A stretch of 64,000 nucleotides of DNA from Lachnospiraceae bacterium (GCA_022792885.1 JAAWBX010000022.1:1-64000), one strand, 5' to 3'. Numbered from the stretch's first letter, positions 8,802 to 17,881 are shown. Program-made: numbers and translations. Notes: generated from the letters alone by a model not told the origin.

Positions 8802-9257
8802 TTACAGCTTCACTTTCACCACGGCTTTTCTCACTTTTCCGCACCCGGACAGACAACCGGGCTTATGTACGTCCTGAGGCAAAAGAATCGCACACATATC
8901 CGGCGAGATCGGCAGATAAATCCCCTCGTCCTCCCCTTCTTCGTAAAAAGTCAGATCATTATTCTCCTGATAACCCTTCGAAGCGCCGGCTCTCTCCCTG
9001 GGCAGATAGCCGATCTTCTCACACCCGGAAACCACGATCTGGATATCCGCATAACGGTCATGGCTTTCATAAGATTTCTCTTCTTTTGCCAGAGGTTCAT
9101 ATTCCGAAACCGCCACGAAGACATTCTCCCCCGCTATCTCGGTTTTCCCGACGGGAAGCGACCCCAAATCGGTATTCTCCACAAAAGCGGCCGCTTTGGC
9201 GAAATTCTCCCCCAAAGAAGCATAGTGTCTCAAGTTTTTTACCTGATCATAAATCAT
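8802..9257 (-). CDS. YhcH/YjgK/YiaL family protein
   Basis: 151 residues of the DUF386 (YhcH/TabA) family, a small cupin-fold protein often found with sialic-acid, alginate or other sugar genes. Landmarks: HDRYADIQIVVSGCEKIGY near residue 82 and YLPISPDMCAILLPQDVHKPG near 112-132 with conserved metal-binding residues. AGGAGG lies 6 bases before ATG 9257. No sugar pathway genes are next to it: neighbours are VanZ, M20 and an AEC permease, so its substrate is unclear. Confidence 0.85.
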   Translation of the reverse strand: MIYDQVKNLRHYASLGENFAKAAAFVENTDLGSLPVGKTEIAGENVFVAVSEYEPLAKEEKSYESHDRYADIQIVVSGCEKIGYLPRERAGASKGYQENNDLTFYEEGEDEGIYLPISPDMCAILLPQDVHKPGCLSGCGKVRKAVVKVKL

Positions 9258-9320
9258 AATGTTCCTCCTTCTTGGCCTTTATCCCGGGCCTTCATTTTTA
9301 TCAAATGGCCGCTCCCCCTG

Positions 9321-10241
9321 TTATATCACGGTACACAGCCAGATTATAAACGGAATTGTGACGACGCCAAGCACCATGGTCTGCACCACGGACCGGGCGG
9401 CAAAATCGCCCTCGCAGTGATACTGCTTCGCCACGATCACATTCAAAGAACCCGACGGAAGCCCCGCCAGGATCACCGAGAGCGAAGCGATCGGTTCCGA
9501 AACCCGGAAAAGACGCAGCAGAAAAAGCGCAAGCAGCGGATAGACAAGCAGGCGAAACGCCGAAACCAGATAGCACTGCCGATCCTTCAACATCTCGATC
9601 GGCCGCATCCCCACCAGGCTGCAACCGATCACCAGCATGGACAAAGGCACCATCATATTCCCTACGGAAGATAGCGTATCCTGCAGCACGTCCGGCAGCG
9701 TAATATGAAACGCCGCCAGGCATATCATAGCCAAAAGCGCAAGATTCGCGGGCGTGACAAGCACCGACCGCAGGCTCTTCTCCCTGCTGCCCCGGATCAG
9801 ACCGATCCCATATGTAAAAAAGAACAACTGATAAAACATATTATAGACAACGGCGTAAACGAACCCCTCGTTTCCGTACAGTTCCTGCGAAATCGGATAT
9901 CCCAGAAACGCCGTGTTGGCAAATACGGTCAACGTAATGAAAATCCGCCGTTTCTCCTCGCCCAGCTTAAAGATCCGGCCAAGCAGGCCCGTCAGCCCAA
10001 TCGCCGCCAGGTAATAAAGCAAAGCCGAGGCGCCCATGATCAGAAGTCCGGAAGCCATTCCCTTCCCAAAACCGTTCCCGGCGGAGGCCAGCACACTGCA
10101 GGGAAGGATGAATTTCAGGATCATACCCGAAATCCCCTGCTCTACGGTTTCCGTCAGAATCCCCGTCTTTTTCAGAATATAACCGGAAATAATCAGAAGG
10201 GCTACTTTTATCATCAACGAAATTAAAACCGAATAATCCAT
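9321..10241 (-). CDS. AEC family transporter (auxin efflux carrier-like)
   Basis: 306 residues with about 10 membrane segments. Family signs include GISGMILKFILPCSVLASAG near residue 30-50, FANTAFLGYPI near 110 and AGLPSGSLNVIVAKQY near 265. AEC proteins move organic acids such as malate or malonate, or act on auxin-like molecules in plants. Start ATG 10241 (MDYSVLI) has GGCGGAG close upstream; the in-frame extension to 10337 covers the promoter. It stands divergent to the LtaS-like gene and may be the first gene of the YhcH-VanZ-M20 run. Substrate unknown. Confidence 0.85.
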   Translation of the reverse strand: MDYSVLISLMIKVALLIISGYILKKTGILTETVEQGISGMILKFILPCSVLASAGNGFGKGMASGLLIMGASALLYYLAAIGLTGLLGRIFKLGEEKRRIFITLTVFANTAFLGYPISQELYGNEGFVYAVVYNMFYQLFFFTYGIGLIRGSREKSLRSVLVTPANLALLAMICLAAFHITLPDVLQDTLSSVGNMMVPLSMLVIGCSLVGMRPIEMLKDRQCYLVSAFRLLVYPLLALFLLRLFRVSEPIASLSVILAGLPSGSLNVIVAKQYHCEGDFAARSVVQTMVLGVVTIPFIIWLCTVI

Positions 10242-10275
10242 TCTCCGCCATCCATCGCTTTCTGTTTTCGCGTAC

Positions 10276-10284
10276 ATTATACCA
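10276..10284 (-). promoter_or_regulatory. Extended -10 promoter for the AEC gene
   Basis: Minus strand reads TGGTATAAT, an extended -10 hexamer 35 bases before the ATG. The -35 position is poor, so this is a moderate call. Confidence 0.4.
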
Positions 10285-10364
10285 TAAATTATCTTTTTGT
10301 TATATACTTCTGACAGAAAAAATGCTATTCTTTTCATAGATCAATTTACAAAGGAAGTCCCGCT

Positions 10365-12509
10365 ATGTTTCTCTTTTTTTTGTATGAAGAAGTCCTTCTC
10401 TCCCTGTTATCTTCGAACGGACAGCCCGCCTCTTTTGCCTGTCTGCTCTTCTCCTCCCTGTCGGCCGGATGCCTGACCACGCTGCTGCTTTTTCTGATTC
10501 CGTCAAAAAAATTCGTTTTCGCAAGCCGCATCCTGCTTTTATCTCTGATTCCGGTTCTTTACCTGGCCGAATTTATGTGCAAGACGTTTTTTGGAACCTT
10601 TTATGAAATCGGCTATATGATCCGTATGACCGGCTCCGTAGCCGGACAATTTTCCGGAGAAGCTCTCGGCGTACTGGCAGGCAACTGGTACATAATTCCC
10701 GTCGCCTATTTTCCGTTGATTTTCTTTCTGCTTTTTCATCGGCTTTCTCCGAAATTCCTAACCGAATTCCGTGAAAAACACCCGGCCGTTTTTGAAAGAA
10801 ACCCGTTTTCCCGATCTTCGCTGCTTCCCGCGCTGCTCCTGGGAGCCGTTTTATTTCACGGCCTGACCAACTTCTCCTGCCAAACCCTCTCTCATGACAC
10901 CTACGGCGTACAGTTTTCCGCCAACCGGGCTATCCCCCGTTTCGGTCTTCTGACTTCTGTGCGCCTGGAGACCCGTTATGCCCTCCTCGGACAGCCCGAC
11001 GCGGCCGAAACGCTCACAAATCTGGCCCTTCCGGCAGCCGCCATCCCGGAAACGCAAGCCGAAACGCAGCCGGCGGAAAGTATTCCGGAAACGCAGGACG
11101 CCCCCGCTTCCAAAAATCCGGCCCAAAAACCGGAGACGGAAAAAACTTCGGAAGCCGAAACCGCTGAGACGGAAGCCGAAGCCGCGCAAATCGACTACGG
11201 TTACAACCGGTTGGACATCGATTTTGAAACCCTGGTCGCCGGCGAGACCGATGAAACCTTGCAGACCATGCATCACTTTTTCGCAAGCCTGACCCCGACC
11301 AGGCAAAACGAGTACACGGGGCGTTTTGCCGGAAAAAACCTGATTATGCTGACGGCGGAAGCCTTTTCCCCGTACGTGATCGATCCGGAACTGACGCCGA
11401 CTCTCTACCGTCTTTCCCGGGAAGGTTTCGTTTTCAACCACTACTACCAGCCGGCCTGGTTCCAATCCACCACCGGAGGCGAATTTGCCTGTATGACCGG
11501 TCTGATTCCCACATGGGTAAACGGTCAGCTTTCTTTTACAGCCAGCGCCGCGGACGCCATGCCTTTCGCGCTCGGCAATCAGTTTGCCGCTCTGGGATAC
11601 CGCACCCTGGCTTATCACAACAGCGATTACACTTACTATAACCGTGACCGGACACACCCAAATCTCGGTTACGAATACCACGGAATCGGAAACGGCCTGG
11701 ATATCCCGGTCGGCGACTGGCCCTATTCGGATCTGGATATGATGAAGGCTACCGTGCCGGATTATCTGAAAACCTACCGGGAAGACGGCACCCCGTTCCA
11801 TGTATACTACATGACGGTCAGCGGCCACTGCAATTACAGCTGGGAATACAACGCCATGTCCCGGAAAAACCGCGACGCCGTCTCGCACCTGAACTATTCC
11901 GAAACGGTTAAAGCCTACCTGGCCTGTAACCTGGAACTGGAATACGCCCTGACCTACCTGGTCGAGGAACTGGAAAAAGCCGGCGCCCTGGACGATACGG
12001 TTATCGTCCTTTCCGCCGACCACTATCCTTATGCCCTGACTCAAAATTCACCGGTGGATTATTACAACGAACTGAGCGGAAAACAGGATTCCGAAGATTA
12101 CATCAGTCGCTATGAAAACACGCTGATTCTCTGGTGCGGCGACATGGAAGAGCCCGTCGAGGTAAACACCCCCTGCTCCTCCCTGGACATCGTTCCCACG
12201 TTATCCAACCTCTTCGGCCTGCCTTACGACTCCAGACTCCTGGCCGGCACCGACCTGCTCGCACCCCATTCCGACCCGACCGTACCCTCCTTCCATATGC
12301 CTCTGGTAATCTTCCCGGACGGCGGTTTCGGAACCGGATGGTCAACAATAGCCGGCACTTACGAAGCCAAAACTCAGACCTTCATCCCCAATGAGGGCTA
12401 CGCCGTCGGCAACGACTTCGTATCTTCCGTGTCCGCCATCGCCGAAGCCAAATATCTGAACTCCCGTCTGATCATCGCCGAGGACTATTACCGGGTCGCA
12501 GTTCCCTGA
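10365..12509 (+). CDS. LtaS-like sulfatase-superfamily polyglycerolphosphate transferase
   Basis: 714 residues. The N-terminal 170 residues hold about five membrane segments, as in lipoteichoic acid synthases. A low-complexity Glu/Thr/Ala/Pro linker covers roughly 222-275. The extracellular alkaline-phosphatase-like domain follows: LIMLTAEAFSP (metal-binding Glu) near 325, the nucleophile region FQSTTGGEFACMTG near 368, HVYYMTVSGHCNYSW near 475 and VIVLSADHYPYAL near 545 with conserved Asp-His. The family transfers glycerol-phosphate units from phosphatidylglycerol. AAAGGAAG precedes ATG 10365. The linker is longer than in typical LtaS. Exact polymer made is unknown. Confidence 0.85.
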   Translation: MFLFFLYEEVLLSLLSSNGQPASFACLLFSSLSAGCLTTLLLFLIPSKKFVFASRILLLSLIPVLYLAEFMCKTFFGTFYEIGYMIRMTGSVAGQFSGEALGVLAGNWYIIPVAYFPLIFFLLFHRLSPKFLTEFREKHPAVFERNPFSRSSLLPALLLGAVLFHGLTNFSCQTLSHDTYGVQFSANRAIPRFGLLTSVRLETRYALLGQPDAAETLTNLALPAAAIPETQAETQPAESIPETQDAPASKNPAQKPETEKTSEAETAETEAEAAQIDYGYNRLDIDFETLVAGETDETLQTMHHFFASLTPTRQNEYTGRFAGKNLIMLTAEAFSPYVIDPELTPTLYRLSREGFVFNHYYQPAWFQSTTGGEFACMTGLIPTWVNGQLSFTASAADAMPFALGNQFAALGYRTLAYHNSDYTYYNRDRTHPNLGYEYHGIGNGLDIPVGDWPYSDLDMMKATVPDYLKTYREDGTPFHVYYMTVSGHCNYSWEYNAMSRKNRDAVSHLNYSETVKAYLACNLELEYALTYLVEELEKAGALDDTVIVLSADHYPYALTQNSPVDYYNELSGKQDSEDYISRYENTLILWCGDMEEPVEVNTPCSSLDIVPTLSNLFGLPYDSRLLAGTDLLAPHSDPTVPSFHMPLVIFPDGGFGTGWSTIAGTYEAKTQTFIPNEGYAVGNDFVSSVSAIAEAKYLNSRLIIAEDYYRVAVP

Positions 12510-12529
12510 CCGCACACCTTACCGGAACA

Positions 12530-13342
12530 TCAGACCCGTTCGTCCTCCGCCAGATACGTCAGGATCCCTTCCACGATCCCTTCCGCCAGCTTCCTCTGAT
12601 AATCGGGGTCCGTCAGAAGCCGGCGCTCCTGTTTGCTGGAAAGAAAACCCGTCTCCACCAGACAGGAAGGCATGTCCGTATCCCGGATCACCACCAGATC
12701 CGAAGCGGTCTTAAGCCCCCGGTCTTTCGCCCCGGTCGCCTGCGTCGTACAGCTCTGAATGATCTGAGCCAGTCTCGCGCTGCCGTCCGTTTTCCCCTCA
12801 TCATACCAGGTTTCAATTCCGCTGGTAATCGTATCGTCATCCAGACTGTTCTGATGAATGCTGACAAACAGCGCGGCATCCGCCTCATTGGCGATCCTCA
12901 CACGCTCCTTTAAAGACACGTTCTCATTCTTTGTCTGAGTCATGATCACGGAATAACCCTTTTCTTCCAGCATATCTTTTACAAGCTTTGCGATCTCTAA
13001 ATTGACCTCCCGCTCACAGATACCGTCAAATACCGCGCCCGGCGATTCCTCCCCTCCATGACCCGCATCAATCACGACGCACGGCTTCCCCGTTTCTTTC
13101 GGAGCGGAAGTGCTCTCCTGATAGATCGCCGTCAGGGCGGCGTCGGAAGTACCCAATATTTCCGGCACGCTGGCCGTTTCCTTCTCAACCACGGCCCCGG
13201 TCGCGGTACTTTTTCCCTTACCGATGGCTCCCATCACCAGAGCACCGAAAAGAACGGCTGCCGTACAAAAAAGGATTGTTTTTCTTCTGCGCCTCGTCGC
13301 CTTTCTCTTTCTCCAGGTTTCTCTTCTGTTCGATTCGTACAT
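12530..13342 (-). CDS. N-acetylmuramoyl-L-alanine amidase (Amidase_3)
   Basis: 270 residues. A basic N-terminus and a membrane anchor (residues 24-43) precede a zinc amidase_3 domain: VVIDAGHGGEESPGAV near 88 (first His), CEREVNLEIAKLVKDML near 108 (Glu), FVSIHQNSLDD near 152 (second His) and LVETGFLSSKQE near 228 (catalytic Glu). It cuts the amide between muramic acid and the peptide stem outside the membrane; CwlD-type enzymes of this architecture act in spore-cortex maturation, though vegetative roles are equally possible. GGAGGG precedes the ATG. The stop lies 20 bases from the convergent LtaS-like gene. Confidence 0.9.
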   Translation of the reverse strand: MYESNRRETWRKRKATRRRRKTILFCTAAVLFGALVMGAIGKGKSTATGAVVEKETASVPEILGTSDAALTAIYQESTSAPKETGKPCVVIDAGHGGEESPGAVFDGICEREVNLEIAKLVKDMLEEKGYSVIMTQTKNENVSLKERVRIANEADAALFVSIHQNSLDDDTITSGIETWYDEGKTDGSARLAQIIQSCTTQATGAKDRGLKTASDLVVIRDTDMPSCLVETGFLSSKQERRLLTDPDYQRKLAEGIVEGILTYLAEDERV

Positions 13343-13453
13343 AAAAATATCCCTCCGCTCTCAAATTACTTTGATTTTAGCGAAGGGACTTTAGCATCTT
13401 GTACTTAATCTCTTTTTAAAATGTATCTTTTTTCCGACTATCCTGTACAAAAT

Positions 13454-14014
13454 TCAGCGAGGGAATACGCGCTCCAAAAGATCCGCATATTCCTGCCAGG
13501 CGCGGCTCTCTTCAAACTCCCTGGTCAGTTCCGCCACGCTGCGGTAATACCAGGCGTGCTCCTTCGGATTCGTACAGTTAAACCGCTCCCAGAATGCTTC
13601 TCCGACCCGGCCGTATTCCGAACAGGTATCCCGAAGATTGGAAAGCTTGTCGGATAACGCCACAATTCGGCTCTCCGGCCCGGAAGCGGCCAGATGAGCC
13701 AGCGCCTCGCACTTCCGAAGTTTCCAGGTATCGCCGGCCGGCTTATCCCGATGCTTATCCTCACTTTCATCGGCCACGATTCGGGCTACCCGGCTTCCAA
13801 AAAGCGTCTGCAGTTCCGCTCTCGTCACGCCGGCATCCTCCAACACGTCATGGAGGACCGCCGCGCAGAGCACCTCCTCCTCCCCGGTCAGGGAGGAAGC
13901 GATCGCGAGCGTCTCCAAAGGATGTACGATGTACGGTATCTGCCGGCCTTTCCGAAAGGTTCCCGCATGCTTCTCCACGGCAAAACAAATGGCCCGATCC
14001 AACAACTCTCCCAT
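13454..14014 (-). CDS. HD-domain protein, MESH1-like (p)ppGpp hydrolase candidate
   Basis: 186 residues from ATG 14014 (AAAGGGA upstream). The whole protein matches a RelA/SpoT-type hydrolase HD domain: AVEKHAGTFRKGRQIPYIVHPLE (first His), AAVLHDVLEDAGVT (HD plus the HDxxED signature of hydrolases), GSRVARIVADESEDK, and VALSDKLSNLRD (Asp). Stand-alone enzymes of this kind (MESH1 class) remove the 3' pyrophosphate of (p)ppGpp or of NADPH. No synthetase or TGS domain is present. It starts 23 bases after the galE stop on the same strand. Substrate is inferred only from the domain. Confidence 0.8.
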   Translation of the reverse strand: MGELLDRAICFAVEKHAGTFRKGRQIPYIVHPLETLAIASSLTGEEEVLCAAVLHDVLEDAGVTRAELQTLFGSRVARIVADESEDKHRDKPAGDTWKLRKCEALAHLAASGPESRIVALSDKLSNLRDTCSEYGRVGEAFWERFNCTNPKEHAWYYRSVAELTREFEESRAWQEYADLLERVFPR

Positions 14015-14037
14015 ATGTATCCCTTTCCCACAAAATG

Positions 14038-15051
14038 TCAGCGATATCCGTTCGGGTTTCTTCTCTGCCAGTTCCAACTGTCCCGGCACATATCCTCCAG
14101 AGTTTTTTCCGTCTTCCACCCCAGAAGCGCTTCCGCCTTCGAAGCATCCGCCCAGGATTCCGGAAGATCCCCGGCCCTTCGAGGACCAAACTCATGCTTT
14201 ACCGGCACGCCGTTCACTTTTTCAAAAGCTTCCACAATCTCCACAACGCTGTAAGGCGTGCCGGTCCCCAGATTAAAAATCTCCACCCCTTTATGAGAGG
14301 CGCCGTAGGCGATCGCCTTGACGTGGCCCCTGGCAAGATCCGCAACATGGATATAATCCCGGCGGCAGGTCCCGTCCTTTGTAGGATAATCCTTACCGAA
14401 AACCGTCAGATGATCCCTGCGCCCCACGGCCACCTGGGAAATATAGGGCATCAGATTATTGGGAATCCCTTCCGGATCTTCTCCGATCCGTCCGGAAGGA
14501 TGCGCTCCGATCGGATTAAAATAACGCAAAAGCACGACGGACATCTCCGGATTGGCCCGCGCCACGTCCTCCAATATCTGCTCCATCATAAATTTGGTCC
14601 ACCCATAAGGGTTCGAGCAGGCGCCCCGTTTCATGGTTTCCACATAAGGAACCGGATTCTCCTCGCCGTAAACCGTCGCCGAGGAAGAAAATACGAATTG
14701 CTTTACTCCGAACTCTTCCATACACTCCAGAAGAGAAAGCGTCGTATCAATATTATTTCGATAATAAATCACGGGCTTTTCCATGGATTCCCCAACGGCT
14801 TTTAATCCCGCGAAATGAATCACCCCCTGAATCTCCTGCTCTGAAAATATCTTTTGCAGGATTTTTTTTTCTTTCACATCCGCCTCATACATAGCGACCG
14901 TCTTACCGGTAAGCGCTTCAACCCGGCGAATGGATTCCGGGCTGCTGTTGCAGAAATTGTCCGCCACCACAACCTCATACCCGGCCTCCAAAAGTTCCAG
15001 CGCCGTGTGGGAACCGATATATCCCGCACCGCCAGCCAGCAAAATTTTCAT
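14038..15051 (-). CDS. galE: UDP-glucose 4-epimerase
   Basis: 337 residues, usual length for GalE. NAD-binding GGAGYIGSHTALELL at residue 7; SSSATVYGE near 122 and catalytic YGWTKFMME near 148 (Tyr-x3-Lys); YFNPIGAHPSG near 176; RRDYIHVADLARGH near 230. It interconverts UDP-glucose and UDP-galactose, feeding cell-wall and exopolysaccharide synthesis. AGGGAGG lies just before ATG. It sits between the RfbD-like reductase (upstream, 13 bases) and the HD hydrolase, suggesting one transcript. Confidence 0.95.
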   Translation of the reverse strand: MKILLAGGAGYIGSHTALELLEAGYEVVVADNFCNSSPESIRRVEALTGKTVAMYEADVKEKKILQKIFSEQEIQGVIHFAGLKAVGESMEKPVIYYRNNIDTTLSLLECMEEFGVKQFVFSSSATVYGEENPVPYVETMKRGACSNPYGWTKFMMEQILEDVARANPEMSVVLLRYFNPIGAHPSGRIGEDPEGIPNNLMPYISQVAVGRRDHLTVFGKDYPTKDGTCRRDYIHVADLARGHVKAIAYGASHKGVEIFNLGTGTPYSVVEIVEAFEKVNGVPVKHEFGPRRAGDLPESWADASKAEALLGWKTEKTLEDMCRDSWNWQRRNPNGYR

Positions 15052-15064
15052 GGCAATCCTCCCT

Positions 15065-15979
15065 CTATTTTACCCCGTTCTCACCATCCCAGTTTTCAAA
15101 AAAAACTTTCAATGCTTCCTGCCAGGGCCTTACGCAGTTACCGATCGTGCACCGAAGCATTCGATTATCGAGGGCGCTCCAAGCCGGGCGATCCGCCGAA
15201 TCGGGATGCTCCGCTTTATATTCGGCACTGGTGCAGGGGGAAACCTCTGCGCTTACGCCGCTCTCGGCCATGATCGCCACGGTAAAATCATACCAGGAAC
15301 AAATGCCTTCCCCGGTACAATGATACGTACCGTACTCCTCCGTCACCGCCAAGCGTAAAAGAACATGCGCCAGATCCACCGCGTTGGTGGGATTGCCCAA
15401 CTGATCGTTGACCACTTTCAGTTTTCCGTTCTTTTTTCCGGCATAGTACATGGTCTTTACAAAATTTTTCCCATAATAACTGTACAGCCACGCCGTCCTC
15501 ACAATAAAGAAACGACGACAAAACTGTTTTACATAGTTCTCTCCCTGAAACTTTGTAGAACCGTATGCACTGATGGGATTCGGCAGGGCAGCTTCATCCA
15601 AAGGAACGCCCCCGTTGGGCCTTCCGCTAAAAACATAATCCGTCGAAACATGAACCAGCTTCGCACCGATCTCCTCACAGGCCATCGCCAGATTTCTGGG
15701 CCCCAGTGCATTGGCCCGAAACGCCGTATCCGGATGAATTTCACAACCGTCCACGTTCGTAAAAGCCGCACAGTTGATCACTACGTCAGGCCGCAGATCC
15801 GAAATGTAAGCAAGAATCCCTTCCCGGTCCGAGATATCCACTTCGGGCAGATCCGCCGCAAAAATCTCAGATTCCATAAGTCTTTCCGGAATCGGGCCGA
15901 TCTCGCTTCGGCCGGTCTTTAACTGTTTGATAATCTCGGCGCCAAGCTGGCCCTTGCAGCCGGTAATCAGAATTTTCAT
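15065..15979 (-). CDS. rfbD: dTDP-4-dehydrorhamnose reductase
   Basis: 304 residues, typical length. ITGCKGQLGAEII at the N-terminus binds NADPH; NCAAFTNVDGCE near 90, VHVSTDYVFSG near 128, and catalytic YGSTKFQGE near 156; RTAWLYS near 178. RfbD performs the last step of dTDP-L-rhamnose synthesis for surface polysaccharide. AAAAGGAG precedes ATG 15979. The rfbA, B and C genes are not in the window. The spacing to galE is 13 bases. Distant homologues act in other deoxysugar routes, but the motifs fit RfbD well. Confidence 0.9.
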   Translation of the reverse strand: MKILITGCKGQLGAEIIKQLKTGRSEIGPIPERLMESEIFAADLPEVDISDREGILAYISDLRPDVVINCAAFTNVDGCEIHPDTAFRANALGPRNLAMACEEIGAKLVHVSTDYVFSGRPNGGVPLDEAALPNPISAYGSTKFQGENYVKQFCRRFFIVRTAWLYSYYGKNFVKTMYYAGKKNGKLKVVNDQLGNPTNAVDLAHVLLRLAVTEEYGTYHCTGEGICSWYDFTVAIMAESGVSAEVSPCTSAEYKAEHPDSADRPAWSALDNRMLRCTIGNCVRPWQEALKVFFENWDGENGVK

Positions 15980-16008
15980 TCCACTGATCTCCTTTTTCCA
16001 TACTTGTC

Positions 16009-16134
16009 CGTATCGCCATTCGGCGTATGATTAAAGTACACCCTCCGGGTACCCCGTATCGCCATTCGGCGTATGATTAAAGTACACCCTCCGGGTGCCC
16101 CGTATCGCCATCCGGCGTATGATTAAAGTATACC
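16009..16134. repeat. Tandem 46-bp repeat, array A (3 units)
   Basis: Units begin at 16009, 16055 and 16101, exactly 46 bases apart; the third is cut short. Each carries the hairpin-forming cores CGCCATTCGGCG and ACCCTCCGGGT around GTATGATTAAAGTA. Units differ by one or two bases. The array fills the gap between the rfbD start and the Spo0A-like gene end. A related array is at 28457-28551. Confidence 0.9.
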
Positions 16135-16163
16135 ACAATTTTCCGGCTTTGTGCATCTTATTT

Positions 16164-16538
16164 CTATTTTGCCTCCTGCTGCTGCTCTTCTTCCCTTTCA
16201 TTCGCTTTCGATTTCACATAATTCGTCAGAATTCCAATAAATTCCCGGCTTGTCGGCCTTTCTTTCAGTGAATAACCGGCCACTTCATATAAAATCTCCC
16301 TGTATCCACCATTCCATGCAATTTCGGAAAGAGTACGGATATTCCGCTCCACACATTTTTGCGTTGTATGGTATTTCGCGGCGGCATCCACATAAAGAAC
16401 TTTCACGCAATTCATTAATTCATCTTCTTCCAAAACCATGGCAACACAATGAATTACATAACGAAAACCCTGATACGAATTATTAGAACCGAGTCTGCGC
16501 AGTACATCCTTTATCAATCTCTCCTGTACCTTATTCAT
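16164..16538 (-). CDS. Stand-alone Spo0A C-terminal (effector) domain protein
   Basis: 124 residues that align by eye over nearly full length with the DNA-binding output domain of Spo0A: VLRRLGSNNSYQGFRYVIHCVAMVLEEDEL, then YHTTQKCVERNIRTLSEIAWNGG, then the PTSREFIGILTNYVKSK ending. There is no receiver domain, so it cannot be switched by phosphorylation in the usual way. It may bind 0A-type boxes, compete with Spo0A, or be a specialised regulator; all of that is inference. A promoter lies at 16580-16609 and a 0A-like box at 16641. A second such protein is encoded at 18367-18735 beyond the LCP gene. Confidence 0.85.
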   Translation of the reverse strand: MNKVQERLIKDVLRRLGSNNSYQGFRYVIHCVAMVLEEDELMNCVKVLYVDAAAKYHTTQKCVERNIRTLSEIAWNGGYREILYEVAGYSLKERPTSREFIGILTNYVKSKANEREEEQQQEAK

Positions 16539-16579
16539 GCATACCCCCTTCTCATAACTTTTTATAACCCCGCAAGATT

Positions 16580-16609
16580 ACTATACCTTTAAATAATTTT
16601 CCTTTTCAA
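16580..16609 (-). promoter_or_regulatory. Sigma-A-type promoter for the Spo0A-C gene
   Basis: Minus strand TTGAAA, 18-base spacer, TATAGT; about 40 bases upstream of the ATG. Confidence 0.55.
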
Positions 16610-16640
16610 TCATATGCGGACGACAAATAAAGACGGTTTG

Positions 16641-16647
16641 TGTCGAA
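16641..16647 (+). promoter_or_regulatory. Spo0A-box-like site
   Basis: TGTCGAA followed by AAA matches the 0A-box consensus TGNCGAA exactly. It lies about 32 bases upstream of the -35 of the orphan Spo0A-C gene and downstream of the LCP terminator. A weaker TTGTCGTC match is on the minus strand at 16619-16627. A 7-base match can arise by chance. Confidence 0.4.
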
Positions 16648-16684
16648 AAATAAAATGTCAGGTCCATCCGCTTACATAAAACAC

Positions 16685-16722
16685 AAAAAAGAAGCCGGAT
16701 GTCTGTTTTCACAGACATCCGA
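16685..16722 (-). terminator. Terminator of the LCP gene
   Basis: 10-bp perfect stem CGGATGTCTG / CAGACATCCG with a 6-base loop, followed on the minus strand by CTTCTTTTTTGTG. It sits about 47 bases past the LCP stop codon. Confidence 0.8.
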
Positions 16723-16768
16723 CCTGTTTTCTTCCTGTTTTCTGATTTTCCACCCCGCAGACACGGCG

Positions 16769-17881
16769 CTAATTCCCGCTTCCGATAACTTTTTCGGACC
16801 AGGCCTCCGCGTTCATCCCAAAATCCACCGTAATGACCGACATCCCCCGGATAGTCTTATAATTCCAGGAGCCTTCCACGGGAATGGTCATGGTCTCCAT
16901 ACTGTAGTCCGACATCTTAAGCATTTCCAAAAGCAGGTAGGCGCAATCCCCTTCCGTCAAATCGGTTCGGATTCTCGGGAAATACTCATGAGCCAGATCG
17001 TTTAAATCTCCGATCCCCATACCGCGCACTTTATCAAAACAAAGCTGTAAGATCGTCCTCTGCCGCTCCGTGCGCTTAAAATCCGTGCCGACATAGCGGA
17101 CTCTGGCATAGGCCAGCGCCTGTTTCCCGTTCAGATGCATAAAACCGCCGGAACCTTCCGGAATCTGATCGGCAGACAAATCTTCTCCAAACACACGGTT
17201 CTGATCCGCAATATTCCGGTTCATATTCGGAATTTCCTCATTCGTGACCTCTAAATCCACGCCGCCCATCGTATTCAAAAAGTCCATGACCAGCGAGAAA
17301 TTCACCACAACGCAGCGATCGACGGAAATTCCGAGATTCGCCCGGATCGTCTCCGTCAAAAGCGGCATACCGCCATACGCGTAAGCCGCGTTCAGGCGAT
17401 TGGTTCCATGACCCGGGATCGATACAAAGATGTCCCGCAAAAGAGAAGTCGCCACAATCCTCTTCGAAGACTTCTGAATGCTGATAAGGATCATACTGTC
17501 CGAACGCCCGCTAAAATCACTTCCCCTGGTATCCACGCCGATCAGAAGGAGATTAAAAGCATCCACATCCTGCATGGAACTGTTCTGCATCGCTTCCAGG
17601 TTCTCCTGAAGCTGCTGTTCCAGATCCTTCACCTCGTCGTCCGAAGCAGGGGGCGCTAAAGTCACCTCGTCCGTCTCCTCCACAAACTCCGTAGGCGCTT
17701 CCGTGGCAGCCTCCGTCATCTCTTCAATCGGCTGATAGTCCAGCAAAGAATGATAATACCGCAAAACGCAATAAGCCCCAACCCCAACGGCCGCGATGAC
17801 CACAGCCAAACCAATCAGCACATATTTCCATACATTCTTCTTTTTCTTTCGTCTTTTCCTTCGTGTTCTTTTTTCTTCCAT
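16769..17881 (-). CDS. LytR-CpsA-Psr (LCP) family glycopolymer ligase
   Basis: 370 residues: a very basic start (residues 2-17), one membrane helix (about 18-40), a Glu/Thr-rich linker, then the LCP domain. Landmarks: LLIGVDTRGSDFSGRSDSMILISI near 112-135, SLLRDIFVSIPGHGTNRLNAAYAYGG near 145-172 with the conserved Arg/Asp, and NGKQALAYARVRYVGTDFKRTERQR near 245-272. LCP enzymes attach undecaprenyl-linked wall polymers to peptidoglycan on the outer face. It has its own promoter (17958-17986) and terminator, so it is monocistronic. It is flanked by two orphan Spo0A effector-domain genes. Confidence 0.92.
   Translation of the reverse strand: MEEKRTRRKRRKKKKNVWKYVLIGLAVVIAAVGVGAYCVLRYYHSLLDYQPIEEMTEAATEAPTEFVEETDEVTLAPPASDDEVKDLEQQLQENLEAMQNSSMQDVDAFNLLLIGVDTRGSDFSGRSDSMILISIQKSSKRIVATSLLRDIFVSIPGHGTNRLNAAYAYGGMPLLTETIRANLGISVDRCVVVNFSLVMDFLNTMGGVDLEVTNEEIPNMNRNIADQNRVFGEDLSADQIPEGSGGFMHLNGKQALAYARVRYVGTDFKRTERQRTILQLCFDKVRGMGIGDLNDLAHEYFPRIRTDLTEGDCAYLLLEMLKMSDYSMETMTIPVEGSWNYKTIRGMSVITVDFGMNAEAWSEKVIGSGN

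Noticed and set aside
10851..12044. Open frame of 397 codons opposite the LtaS-like gene
   Set aside because: Repetitive Phe/Gly/Arg composition and an excellent sense-strand protein; no start signals.
16009..16134. Possible CRISPR array at the 46-bp repeats
   Set aside because: Units are contiguous with no unique spacers and no cas genes nearby.
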